A stretch of DNA of 64,000 nt from Pseudoalteromonas rubra (GTDB lineage: Bacteria > Pseudomonadota > Gammaproteobacteria > Enterobacterales > Alteromonadaceae): contig NZ_PNCJ01000005.1 of the NCBI RefSeq assembly GCF_005887115.1, positions 558,001-622,000 of the forward strand. The letters run 5' to 3'. Below, one piece after another: positions 34,882 through 43,838 of this stretch (position 1 is the stretch's first letter; the number at the start of each line of letters is the position of its first letter). The position numbers and the translations under genes are program-made. The notes under the pieces were generated by a model. That model saw nothing but the letters and a program-made list of their open reading frames with translations, ran no database searches and was not told the origin of the DNA.

Positions 34882-36075
34882 TTATTTGTGGCGATGCGTA
34901 ATAAAATGGCAACCCTGAACCAAAGCCGTGATAGCAACCGCGCCAAACATCATTGCTGAAAAAGGAACCGTGTTGTTAGCGTGGAGTAAGGCAAGCAAAG
35001 GTCCTACTAAAGCCCCGCTACCAAACCTAAGCGTTCCGATCACCGCCGTCGCTGTACCCGAGTTTTTCTCAAACTCCAGTAAAATAAGCGCATCAGCGTT
35101 AGCTGCGCTGACCCCCAAGCTCATCATCAAAGGCGCAATACTCAGCACAATATAATACAAAGACAAATCCATCAGGCTAAACACTAACAAAGCAGATGCA
35201 CTGAGCAAACCAAGCAACAGGCCGTAATACAACATTTTACGCGAGCCCACTTTGGGCACCAGCCTTGTATTAATAAAGTTACCCAACATCAGCGCCACAA
35301 CATTAAAGGCAAACAGCACCCCAAAAAGTTGTTCAGACACTCCGAAATAATCGAGATAAACAAAGGACACAGAAGTAAGAAAGCAAAAGAAGCCAAAAGA
35401 TACCAGCATAGAGCTCAGGATATCAGGCAAGGCACTGCGTTTACCCAATACCGTTGCATAGCTATCCAGGAACAAGTGAAAACCGCGCTTGTCGCTTTTA
35501 TAAATAGGCACTTCCACAAGATAGAAGTAAGCGAGGATCATGACCACAACGGCGTAACTTGCCAGTGTAAGAAAAATCCACTGCCAGCCTGCCAACCCCA
35601 TAATGGCCGACCCCACACTGGGGGCTATCAGGGGCGCGACCATCATGATCATAGAGACATAGGACATACCTTTTGCTGTGTTAGCCTGATAGATATGTCG
35701 TATGATCCCGGGCACCACGACAGTTGCCGCAGAGCCGGTAAACGCTTGCGCAGCACGCAAGAACCATAGTTGTGAAACATCGCCGCTAAATGCGATTAAA
35801 AATGAGCTAACGGCAAATCCACCCAGCCCGAACAATGCCAACTTTCTCCTGCCAAGTTGATCTGCCAATGGGCCAAAGACCATCATACCAATGGCATAAC
35901 CGGCAAGATAAATACTGAGCGAGACCTGGACCTGAGGCATATCTGTACCCAGGTAATCGGCTATCACCAGCATTGCAGGCAGGTACATGTCTATCGCTAG
36001 AGGAGTAATTGCCACAATACTTGCCAACAGGGGCAGTATTACACGAATATTAAAATACTTTTCGGTATCGTCCAT
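34882..36075 (-). CDS. MFS transporter, Bcr/CflA drug-efflux family
   Basis: 397 residues, twelve membrane helices. N-terminal pattern of Bcr/CflA exporters: TPLAIDMYLPAM, VQVSLSIYLAGYAIGMMVFGPLADQLGRR (motif A at about 65-80) and FLRAAQAFTGSAATVVVPG. Exports drugs or metabolites with protons. It follows codB by 76 bp on the same strand and may be co-transcribed, but a shared role with cytosine uptake is not obvious. Confidence 0.93.
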   Translation of the reverse strand: MDDTEKYFNIRVILPLLASIVAITPLAIDMYLPAMLVIADYLGTDMPQVQVSLSIYLAGYAIGMMVFGPLADQLGRRKLALFGLGGFAVSSFLIAFSGDVSQLWFLRAAQAFTGSAATVVVPGIIRHIYQANTAKGMSYVSMIMMVAPLIAPSVGSAIMGLAGWQWIFLTLASYAVVVMILAYFYLVEVPIYKSDKRGFHLFLDSYATVLGKRSALPDILSSMLVSFGFFCFLTSVSFVYLDYFGVSEQLFGVLFAFNVVALMLGNFINTRLVPKVGSRKMLYYGLLLGLLSASALLVFSLMDLSLYYIVLSIAPLMMSLGVSAANADALILLEFEKNSGTATAVIGTLRFGSGALVGPLLALLHANNTVPFSAMMFGAVAITALVQGCHFITHRHK

Positions 36076-36151
36076 TGAGTGCCAAATGAGAGTGTGAGGG
36101 ACGCGGATTATATCATTTTAGGTATCAATCCGCACGCACACTCAGCCGCAT

Positions 36152-37375
36152 TTATCGGGCAACACAGCGCTCCCAACGAGAAACAACCGAATAACAGAGC
36201 GCTGCCGATAGTACGGCATTTAAGGGGACAATACCAGGCAACAGATGCCCAGCTAATACGCCCACAAAGGCAGCAACAATGGCACTCCAACGCACAGTTT
36301 GCCATTGCATTTGCTCAAATGCGTGGTAACGCGGTTTATTGATCAAATAGTCGGCTATCAGTACACCTCCAATTGGCGGAATGGCCGCAGACAAAAAGGT
36401 AAGCCAACTGACAAAGTGATTGTAGAGCCACAGCGCACTGAGTGTGCCAACCAATCCATTGATCACAGCCAGATTCCGACTGGACCAGCCGGTGATATTC
36501 GCAAAGCCAAGCCCTGAGGCATACAATGCATTGTCATTAGTCGTCCAAATGTTCAGACCTAAAACCACAATGGCAGGAATAAGCAAACCTTGCATCATCA
36601 ACACCTGCGCAATGTCAGACTCACCCATTGCCGCGCCGCCTGCTGCACCAAAAATAAACATTAAACTATTGCCCAGAAAAAAGGCAATCAATGTGATAAG
36701 CACAGCACTGACAGGTCGACGGGCGAAGCGCACAAAGTCAGCTGTTAGCGTACCAGCTGAAATAAAAGACCCAACGACCAAAGCAATTGCGGCACTCATA
36801 GGCATAGGATCTGCGGGAACAATAGTCTGCAGCTCACTGATCCCGCCCATTTCTTGCACAGCGAGCCACACGGAGTAGCTTCCGAGCACAGCAATCGCCG
36901 GTACAGCAATGACAGACAACGCCATTAATGCGGAAATACCGAAATAAACCGTTGTGATCATTGCAAGGCCAGCCAATATAATCAGTACATTGGTATCAAA
37001 CCCTGTTGCCTTGTGGACAGGTATGGCAAACATAGCCACCCCAACACCAAACCAACCGACCTGAGTACCGGCCAATAGCATGGAAGGCAGCCATGACCCC
37101 TTCACACCAAATGAAAATCGTGCCAGCAAATGGGTAGACAGTCCGGTGGATGCACCTATATAACCCAATGCCGATGTATATATGCCCAACAATAAGTTAC
37201 CGACTAATACTGCCAGAAAAAAATCATCAAACGAAAGCCCCGTCCCCAGGGTCCCCCCAGTCCACATACTGGCGGAGAAAAATGTGAGTCCCAGCATCAG
37301 CAGGGATAAAGCAATGCCGCCTTTTCTGGCTGACTCCGGAACGGGCTTGAGCCCATAGTTACTGTCTTCAGTCAC
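36152..37375 (-). CDS. codB: Cytosine permease
   Basis: 407 residues from GTG 37375, chosen because AAAAGG lies 7 bp upstream and the protein then begins as E. coli CodB does; the open frame to 37420 is an unlikely extension. NCS1-family transporter with twelve helices: PVPESARKGG, TFFSASMWTGGTLGTGLSFDDFFLAVLVGNL (about 31-61), THLLARFSFGVKGSWLPS, GTQVGWFGVGVAMFAIPV. Imports cytosine with protons. The deaminase gene codA, its usual partner, is not next to it. Confidence 0.93.
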   Translation of the reverse strand: MTEDSNYGLKPVPESARKGGIALSLLMLGLTFFSASMWTGGTLGTGLSFDDFFLAVLVGNLLLGIYTSALGYIGASTGLSTHLLARFSFGVKGSWLPSMLLAGTQVGWFGVGVAMFAIPVHKATGFDTNVLIILAGLAMITTVYFGISALMALSVIAVPAIAVLGSYSVWLAVQEMGGISELQTIVPADPMPMSAAIALVVGSFISAGTLTADFVRFARRPVSAVLITLIAFFLGNSLMFIFGAAGGAAMGESDIAQVLMMQGLLIPAIVVLGLNIWTTNDNALYASGLGFANITGWSSRNLAVINGLVGTLSALWLYNHFVSWLTFLSAAIPPIGGVLIADYLINKPRYHAFEQMQWQTVRWSAIVAAFVGVLAGHLLPGIVPLNAVLSAALCYSVVSRWERCVAR

Positions 37376-37459
37376 ATTGTGGCCTTTTGGTATAACAAGG
37401 GTAAAGCCTAAGTACAGCACACAACAGTGAAAATATTATGGAGTATATCCGGCGTTATC

Positions 37460-37924
37460 TCAGAGAATCGTGACTGCATTGGGCTTAAGCCTGTACACAG
37501 TAATCGGCTTCTGTATCGCATCTGCATCAAACACTTCGCCATTTTCTTCGGCTTTGTGAGCCAGATATCTGCGCGATTTTTCCAATGTAAGTTCAAACAC
37601 TTCAAACCGACCTGTTGCATAGGCGGTTTTGCCCACCGCCGACATTGGAAATACCATATCACCATCGCGCACTTTTACGGTGATCTGCTCTGTGTTGTCT
37701 ACACTCAGCGTCATCCAGCAGCCACGCTTTTTACATACTTTCGTCACTGTGCCTTTCACCGTTACCTCGCTCTGATGATACTTCGGCGCCTGACTCAGTA
37801 ACTTAGTTGCATCAATAACCTTAGTGCGATCCGCGCCACCAGCAAACTCCAATGGCTTAGCCTGAGCTGGCAATACACACAAAGCAAGTAGCAAACCCAT
37901 CACCGTTCTTGTAAACATATTCAT
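37460..37924 (-). CDS. DUF4920 secreted protein
   Basis: 154 residues, signal peptide ending in LPAQA. The core VTVKGTVTKVCKKRGCWMTL is the mark of DUF4920, with two Cys (VC and GC) that may bind metal or form a disulfide, in an OB-fold-like strand pattern. Function unknown. 84 bp upstream of codB on the same strand. Confidence 0.85.
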   Translation of the reverse strand: MNMFTRTVMGLLLALCVLPAQAKPLEFAGGADRTKVIDATKLLSQAPKYHQSEVTVKGTVTKVCKKRGCWMTLSVDNTEQITVKVRDGDMVFPMSAVGKTAYATGRFEVFELTLEKSRRYLAHKAEENGEVFDADAIQKPITVYRLKPNAVTIL

Positions 37925-38126
37925 CCTCGTATTTAGCTATGGCAAGTGGTTGCTATGGATCAGATATTAGTAACACTCTTTTGCCGATTTCGAAGTCCCC
38001 AAACAGGTAGTATACAAGCAGGCTACTTAAAAGACACTCTATTTACAAAGCATTACATCCAGTATTGCAAGTTTAACTGGTTACACTTACCTTAAATGGG
38101 TAAACACTATCACAAAGGAAAATAGT

Positions 38127-38645
38127 ATGAATAAGATGATCAAATCTGCTTTAGCACTCACAACTATAACTATGCTGAGCGCAGCCGCACAGGCTTCACC
38201 ACAACAGTGGCAGGGATATTACAAAGGCCAGTGTGAAGTCATCTCACCTGCTCGTGGAACGCTTTATCAATTTCCAATGTCACTGGAAATCGGCGAATCT
38301 GTAGACGACAAGGCTGACTGGATCGTGACCTATGGAGAGGGTGCGCGAAAAAATGTTCGCAACTATAGCTTGCTGACGCTCAACGCAAACCTGGGCCATT
38401 ACGCTATTGACGAAAACAATGGCGTTGTGATCGACCAATACTTGCTTAACGATGAGTTCTTAAGCCTGTTTGAAGTCGGCAGCACTAAGTTACAAGTTTC
38501 ATATAAGCTCGACAGCAATGGAACGATTGATGTCAATATGAACACATTCAGCTTCGACCCCATCCGCGAGTCAAAAGTTGGGCATGTGGTCGTCTCCAAT
38601 TATCAGGGTAATACACAACAAAGATGTAAACTGTTTAAGTGGTAA
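38127..38645 (+). CDS. Secreted protein of unknown function
   Basis: 172 residues, signal peptide (cleavage near AAAQA). The mature region is beta-rich with two Cys (GQCEVISP near the start and QRCKLFKW at the end) likely joined by a disulfide. It resembles small lipocalin-like secreted proteins in pattern, but no family is recognised. RBS AAAGGA is good. Followed by a bidirectional terminator. Confidence 0.7.
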   Translation: MNKMIKSALALTTITMLSAAAQASPQQWQGYYKGQCEVISPARGTLYQFPMSLEIGESVDDKADWIVTYGEGARKNVRNYSLLTLNANLGHYAIDENNGVVIDQYLLNDEFLSLFEVGSTKLQVSYKLDSNGTIDVNMNTFSFDPIRESKVGHVVVSNYQGNTQQRCKLFKW

Positions 38646-38688
38646 GCAAGGGATACTGCAAGTTTGTTTAGGCCAGGTGTCTTATTAA

Positions 38689-38718
38689 AGTTAAAGCGGG
38701 TTATCACCCGCTTTAACT
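38689..38718. terminator. Bidirectional terminator between convergent genes
   Basis: AGTTAAAGCGGG (38689-38700) pairs perfectly with CCCGCTTTAACT (38707-38718). T-rich on the plus side and A-rich before it, so it can serve both the plus-strand secreted protein and the minus-strand lipoprotein. Confidence 0.85.
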
Positions 38719-38733
38719 CTTTTAGTTTGATAA

Positions 38734-40677
38734 TTAACCGCCACCTCCGCCTGTGACCGTGCCCTCAACTGTTACCATAACATCTACACCTTCCGAACGT
38801 ATTCTGTACTGGATACTGGTGATCTGCATACGGTCTTGCGATAAAAACAGATTGATTACTGGCCCGTCATCATCCTGTCCATAGTTCACCTGAATACGAG
38901 GCTCTTCCAGTTCCGGTCCGGTCCGATCATCAATTCTTGTAATATCGCTTTGCGCATAAGTAATACCGGTGTCGAAGTCGATAGCGCCATCAGAGCCAAT
39001 CACCACAGTGCCACGCGTATGGCCCGTGCCAGTTACTCTGTACTCCCCTGCTTTTGCCGTTACCAGATCCAAATTAGTAACACCTGAAGCGATAAAGGAG
39101 CCGAGTAATTGATTTTCCATAGTGAAGAGGTTGATTTCCTTAATGCCTGTGGCTGTCACAGACACCTTGTACATAAACCCGCCATCGTCTTTGTAGACAT
39201 ATTCAGATCCTTCCATCATCACGCCATCAAGCGACATTTCGTCTCCATTATTGGCGTCCGGATCTGTGTCTATAAACATCATGCCTGAGCTGGAGAACGT
39301 AAACTTGACTTTTTGTCCGTCTGCATAGCTACTGCCATTGTTCGATAACATAAACATCAAATCAAACGACTTGCCTTTCAAGACTTCAGGTAACATTACA
39401 TCATTGCTATCGTTGCCAGTCAGCGTCCAGGTGTAAGTTAAGTCAGATGAGACCGTTACTCCCTGAGTGGTGACGGAATAACGCACAGACACCACAATCT
39501 CGGTTGCAGAGCTACTCACTAATTCAAATACCAGATCATTCACTGTCAGATTTTGTTGAACAAATGAATCTTCAATCTGCTTTTTGATGGTTTCAAGGTC
39601 ATTGGGGTCCGGAGCAGGTACGTTATTAATCGTGATTTTGGGTATTTCTGTCGTGACACCCGCCACAGTCGAAGTACCAGTGATGGTCAACGTGTTGCCC
39701 TCGCCATCGTTACCGTTGTTGTCTCCACCTGAACCACCTCCTGAGCCAGAAGATAACCCTCCAGGCACAAAGTCAAGTTCAAGCGAGCCAAGATCCAAAC
39801 CGGCAAAAATGTCATCCAGTCCTTCAAGCGTCTTTTTGATGTTATCCAAAGAAAAAGTCGTACTGAGATCTGCTGTTAACCCTACCTGTTGTGCATATGC
39901 CTGAATAGCACTGGTATATTCACTGATAAAATTACTGGCATTATACAGAGGCGATTCAAACACTTGGTCGCCAACTTTACCGTCAATCGTTAAATCCAGA
40001 AAGTCGGCACGCAACGCATCAACAATTGCCAATGCGGGTGAGCCAGACGAACCACCTAGCTGGGCCAGGGCAGCCAGAGACACAGCATATATTCCCGCCT
40101 GATCACTACTTGCAGTCACACCGCTGGTCGCACCTATTAACTGAGGTGGTGCGGTAATGTCGGTCAGCGCCGGAGCCAGTGCAACACGCACCTGCTCATT
40201 GACCAATTCAATGGCTGCGGCGCTTGTAGCACCTGTATTCAAGATGGCTGTTGCGGCAATTTCAGTCAGTGTTGTAACCCCGACTTCTGACTGAAAAGCC
40301 CCCAGAACAGCACGTAGCGTGGCATCCGCGGGCAAAGCCAGAAAGGTGCCTTTGGCCTCATCAAAGTATTCAGCGCTTCCTCCGCCTATCACCTCAACGA
40401 TAAAAGGTTCAGTAATTGCTGACGTCAGCGTTATTGTTGCCACACCTGACTCTCCGGTGTTACCGCTTGCACCCTCGATTGGCGTATTGTTAGAGAGCAG
40501 AACAAGTCTGACTGTGGCATTTCGGGTCAGCCCTAAAGCCGGGCTCACTTTGATTTCTGTGGTTTGTGCAGTTGTATCTGGCGTTTTAGTATTGTCGTCG
40601 TCATCGTCTCCCAGGCAGGAGGCAAGAATGAAAACAGACAATATAACAAGCCAGTTGCGCAGCTTGTATATCTTCAT
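38734..40677 (-). CDS. Large Asp-rich lipoprotein with Ig-like and Gly-rich regions
   Basis: 647 residues from ATG 40677 (RBS AGGAATT). Lipobox L-A-S-C followed by LGDDDDDN, a pattern for surface-exported lipoproteins in this group. An Ig-like strand region (VSPALGLTRNATVRLVL) is followed by helical segments, a Gly/Ser/Asn linker (GGLSSGSGGGSGGDN) and a C-terminal beta-rich part. Function unknown; probably surface exposed. The C-terminus ends GGGGG-like. Confidence 0.7.
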   Translation of the reverse strand: MKIYKLRNWLVILSVFILASCLGDDDDDNTKTPDTTAQTTEIKVSPALGLTRNATVRLVLLSNNTPIEGASGNTGESGVATITLTSAITEPFIVEVIGGGSAEYFDEAKGTFLALPADATLRAVLGAFQSEVGVTTLTEIAATAILNTGATSAAAIELVNEQVRVALAPALTDITAPPQLIGATSGVTASSDQAGIYAVSLAALAQLGGSSGSPALAIVDALRADFLDLTIDGKVGDQVFESPLYNASNFISEYTSAIQAYAQQVGLTADLSTTFSLDNIKKTLEGLDDIFAGLDLGSLELDFVPGGLSSGSGGGSGGDNNGNDGEGNTLTITGTSTVAGVTTEIPKITINNVPAPDPNDLETIKKQIEDSFVQQNLTVNDLVFELVSSSATEIVVSVRYSVTTQGVTVSSDLTYTWTLTGNDSNDVMLPEVLKGKSFDLMFMLSNNGSSYADGQKVKFTFSSSGMMFIDTDPDANNGDEMSLDGVMMEGSEYVYKDDGGFMYKVSVTATGIKEINLFTMENQLLGSFIASGVTNLDLVTAKAGEYRVTGTGHTRGTVVIGSDGAIDFDTGITYAQSDITRIDDRTGPELEEPRIQVNYGQDDDGPVINLFLSQDRMQITSIQYRIRSEGVDVMVTVEGTVTGGGGG

Positions 40678-40813
40678 GGGTAATTCCTGGTTTCGACGGT
40701 TACTGATTCTTGCTGTGCACAGAACCTGATACCCTAGTCTCTGCACCACAGCATTGACAGTTTAGTTTAATGAAATAATTAACGCCTATTTTTTAACCAG
40801 AAAAATTAATTTT

Positions 40814-41275
40814 TTATTTGTCTCCCTCAAATGGATACTTGCAATGAATTTGACTGCGACAGGTCATACCAAGGTACTCGCAGGTTCTTTGGATCACCTC
40901 AATAAAGCACTCTGGCGCAGCCTCTTTAATCGAGTTTGAAAGTATGGAAAACTCTTTATTACGCAGTTTCCTTAACTCTGGCTGCAATGTTTCATCGTCC
41001 ATAAACTCAGTGATACGATCAAAGAATGCCTTCATTCTAGGTGTCATTGCATACCAGTAAACAGGCGATGCAAAAACAATGTGATCATAGCTCAGTAAGC
41101 GACGAAATAATGAGCGAAAATCGTCACCACTATTAGTGTGATTATAGCAATAGTCATTAATTTCATAATCATCCAGATAAATACATTCAGCTTGTAACAT
41201 TGGGGCCAACTTTTGCACCGAATGAGCAGTATTTCCATGCTTTTTTGAACTTGAGTATAAGATGACTGATTTCAT
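40814..41275 (-). CDS. Flavodoxin-like NAD(P)H-dependent FMN reductase
   Basis: 153 residues. FMN-binding pattern SVILYSSSKKHGNTAHSV, then HIVFASPVYWYAMTPRMKAFFDR, typical of NADPH-dependent FMN reductases/WrbA relatives. It reduces flavins or quinones in the cytoplasm. Its promoter has the soxR box placed in a 19 bp spacer, so it is predicted to be induced by SoxR in response to redox-cycling compounds. Divergent from soxR. Confidence 0.85.
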   Translation of the reverse strand: MKSVILYSSSKKHGNTAHSVQKLAPMLQAECIYLDDYEINDYCYNHTNSGDDFRSLFRRLLSYDHIVFASPVYWYAMTPRMKAFFDRITEFMDDETLQPELRKLRNKEFSILSNSIKEAAPECFIEVIQRTCEYLGMTCRSQIHCKYPFEGDK

Positions 41276-41304
41276 AGTGGTTCTCCATTGTGATATTTAT
41301 TGCT

Positions 41305-41335
41305 AGTCTAAAACCTCAACCAAGATTAAGGTAAA
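41305..41335 (-). promoter_or_regulatory. SoxR-regulated promoter (soxR box in 19 bp spacer)
   Basis: On the minus strand: -35 TTTACC (41330-41335), a 19 bp spacer, and -10 TAGACT (41305-41310). The box on the plus strand at 41314-41331 reads CCTCAACCAAGATTAAGG, an imperfect dyad like the known CCTCAAGTTAACTTGAGG. The overlong spacer is the hallmark of MerR-family controlled promoters. Confidence 0.85.
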
Positions 41336-41343
41336 GCCTAACG

Positions 41344-41871
41344 ATGACAACTAACAGTAAACCGGAACGAGACGAACCAAGGCTTAGTGTAGGACAGGTC
41401 GCTAAGCGCGCAGACGTTGCTGTATCTGCGCTTCACTTTTATGAAAATAAGGGGTTAATCCGTAGCTGGCGTAATGCCGGGAATCAAAGGCGATACAAAA
41501 AAGATGTCTTACGCCGCATTGCCATTATTAAGGCGGGACAAAAAATGGGGATCACTCTGGCTGAAATCAAAGAGACGCTGATGGCATTGCCACATAGCGA
41601 CACTCCGAGCAAACAAGACTGGGCAAATATGTCCAGACAATGGCAGGCAAAGCTGGATGAAAAAATCACCTATATGCAACGTGTCCGTGATATGGTCGAT
41701 GGCTGCATAGGCTGTGGCTGTTTATCTATGAGCCGCTGTCCCATGTACAACCCGGAAGATGTGATGGCTAAAGCAGGTACAGGTGCTGTGCTCATTGATA
41801 GCCCGGAGCAGGCAAAGGTCGCGAAATCTTGTTATGATAAGAAAAACCACATTAAAGGAACAAGCGAATGA
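41344..41871 (+). CDS. soxR: Redox-sensitive transcriptional activator SoxR
   Basis: 175 residues of the MerR family: HTH (SVGQVAKRADVAVSALHFYE) and the [2Fe-2S] ligands C121, C124, C126 and C132 (CIGCGCLSMSRC). Oxidised by phenazine- or quinone-like compounds, it opens the divergent promoter at 41305-41335. The ATGA overlap (stop codon with the next start) couples it to a DUF885 gene, which is an unusual partner. The soxS gene is not present, as is usual outside enterics. Confidence 0.96.
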   Translation: MTTNSKPERDEPRLSVGQVAKRADVAVSALHFYENKGLIRSWRNAGNQRRYKKDVLRRIAIIKAGQKMGITLAEIKETLMALPHSDTPSKQDWANMSRQWQAKLDEKITYMQRVRDMVDGCIGCGCLSMSRCPMYNPEDVMAKAGTGAVLIDSPEQAKVAKSCYDKKNHIKGTSE

Positions 41872-43655
41872 AAAAAACGGTGATCAGCCTTTCCCTGGCT
41901 GCCATCTTTACCCTTGCGGGTTGTGTTCAAACTCAAGACCAATCAAACACGCAGTCAACTGCTTCAGCAACGAGCCAACAGCAACAAGATGCCGCTTTCA
42001 AAGCCTTTTCGAATCAATTTGTTGAGCAATATTGGCAACAATACCCCGAGCTGTCTGTATATCGAGGCTACGGCAAGTACGATGATGTGATCACCATTCC
42101 TGATGCAGCGAATCGTGCAGCAAACCTGGCTTTTATTGACGCGCAACTGACCAGGTTGCACTCTTTCGATGCAGAGCAACTCAGTGACAATCTGAAAATT
42201 GACTACTACCTGATTGAAAACGAATTAAAAAGTACCCGCTGGGGCCAGGAAAAGTTTAAGCGCTGGCAATGGGATCCAAGTAGCTACAACGTGTCATACG
42301 GTTTTGCAAATATTCTGAACAGTCGCTTTAAATCGGAAGAACAAAAACTCCGCCAGGTTTTGAATCGACTACAGTACGTTCCTGACTATTATCGTGCCGC
42401 ACAGGCCAACATTCATGATCCGACGCAAGAGTATACTCAGCTAGGGATCCAGCAGAACAAAGGCGCATTTAGCGTACTAACTGATGACTTATTAACCCGG
42501 GCAGATGCACTCACCTCTTTCAGTGCCAAGGAGAAGGCGTTGTTTAAACAACGTTTTGCCAACGCTAAAACCGCAATTAACGGCTACATAGATTTCCTGT
42601 CAGAACTTGAGCAGGAAATGCAGAAAACCGGCAAAGCACGCAGTTTCAGAATTGGTGAAGCGCTCTATGAGGAGAAGTTTGCTTTTGATATTCAGTCGGG
42701 CTACACCGCTAAGCAGATGTATGAAAAAGCACTTGCTGATAAAGCTCGGGTCACTGCGGAAATGGTCACTCTGACCAAACAGCTCTGGTCTAAATACTTC
42801 CCGCAAACCCCGCGCCCTGAAGATGACAACCAGGCCATTGCTAAACTGATAAAGCACCTGTCGACGCGTCATGTGGATAAATCTCAATTCGTGGATGAAA
42901 TAAAGCGTCAGATTCCGGAACTGGAACGTTTTGTGATGGAAAAGGATCTGCTCACTTTAGACCCTGAAAAGCCTCTGGTTGTTCGTCAGACTCCAGATTA
43001 TATGCGTGGTTTTGCGCTGGCATCCATTTCAGCGCCAGGCCCTTATGAGAAAAAGGAAAATACGTATTACAACGTTGAGCCATTGGACGGCCTAACTGAT
43101 GAGCAGGCCAGCTCTTTATTACGTGAATACAACCACTGGATATTACAGATCCTAAACATTCATGAAGCTGTACCAGGGCATTACACTCAGCTCGTTTATT
43201 CCAATACCTCTCCCTCTTTGGTTAAAAGTATATTCGGTAACGGTGCCATGGTTGAAGGTTGGGCTGTGTATACAGAACGCATGATGCTTGAAGAAGGCTA
43301 TGGCAATTTCGAACCAGAAATGTGGCTGATGTACTATAAATGGAATCTTCGTGTTATCTGTAACACCATTTTAGATTATGGCATTCAGGTGAAAGGGATC
43401 AGCAAGGAACAGGGGTTGGATCTGCTCATGAATGGGGCATTCCAGGAGCAGGCAGAAGCAGAAGGTAAATGGCGACGCGCTACACTGAGTCAGGTACAGC
43501 TAACCAGTTATTACAGTGGGTTTCGTGAAATTTACGACCTGCGCGAAGAGCAAAAAGCACACTTGCAGGACGACTTCAACCTAAAAGCATTCCATGAGCA
43601 GTTCCTGAGCTATGGAAGCGCCCCGGTCAAGTTCATACGTCAGCTTATGAACTAA
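41868..43655 (+). CDS. DUF885-family putative metallopeptidase lipoprotein
   Basis: 595 residues. Lipoprotein signal with lipobox L-A-G-C. The DUF885 domain carries the HExxxGH-type zinc site H432-E-A-V-P-G-H438 and a later EQAEAEGKWRRA helix. Members are thought to be membrane-anchored zinc peptidases; substrates unknown. Overlaps soxR by 4 bp and is probably translated by re-initiation, so redox-inducible expression is plausible if SoxR autoregulates (inference). Confidence 0.88.
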   Translation: MKKTVISLSLAAIFTLAGCVQTQDQSNTQSTASATSQQQQDAAFKAFSNQFVEQYWQQYPELSVYRGYGKYDDVITIPDAANRAANLAFIDAQLTRLHSFDAEQLSDNLKIDYYLIENELKSTRWGQEKFKRWQWDPSSYNVSYGFANILNSRFKSEEQKLRQVLNRLQYVPDYYRAAQANIHDPTQEYTQLGIQQNKGAFSVLTDDLLTRADALTSFSAKEKALFKQRFANAKTAINGYIDFLSELEQEMQKTGKARSFRIGEALYEEKFAFDIQSGYTAKQMYEKALADKARVTAEMVTLTKQLWSKYFPQTPRPEDDNQAIAKLIKHLSTRHVDKSQFVDEIKRQIPELERFVMEKDLLTLDPEKPLVVRQTPDYMRGFALASISAPGPYEKKENTYYNVEPLDGLTDEQASSLLREYNHWILQILNIHEAVPGHYTQLVYSNTSPSLVKSIFGNGAMVEGWAVYTERMMLEEGYGNFEPEMWLMYYKWNLRVICNTILDYGIQVKGISKEQGLDLLMNGAFQEQAEAEGKWRRATLSQVQLTSYYSGFREIYDLREEQKAHLQDDFNLKAFHEQFLSYGSAPVKFIRQLMN

Positions 43656-43668
43656 TTAGGCATATTGC

Positions 43669-43698
43669 ACTATGCCGGCGCTATCGTTCCGGCATAGT
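43669..43698 (+). terminator. Terminator-like hairpin after the DUF885 gene
   Basis: ACTATGCCGG (43669-43678) pairs with CCGGCATAGT (43689-43698) around a 10 nt loop. The tail is only moderately T-rich. Confidence 0.6.
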
Positions 43699-43838
43699 CT
43701 TCTGAAACTACTCATTATATTTTCCTGAACCTAACTGATGTATAAACACTGGGTCGCCAAATTAGTAAAAACAATTGACCAAAAACCCAACCAAAGCTAC
43801 ATTTTATTTTCATTAAAGCAACATGTAAGGTCACAGGA

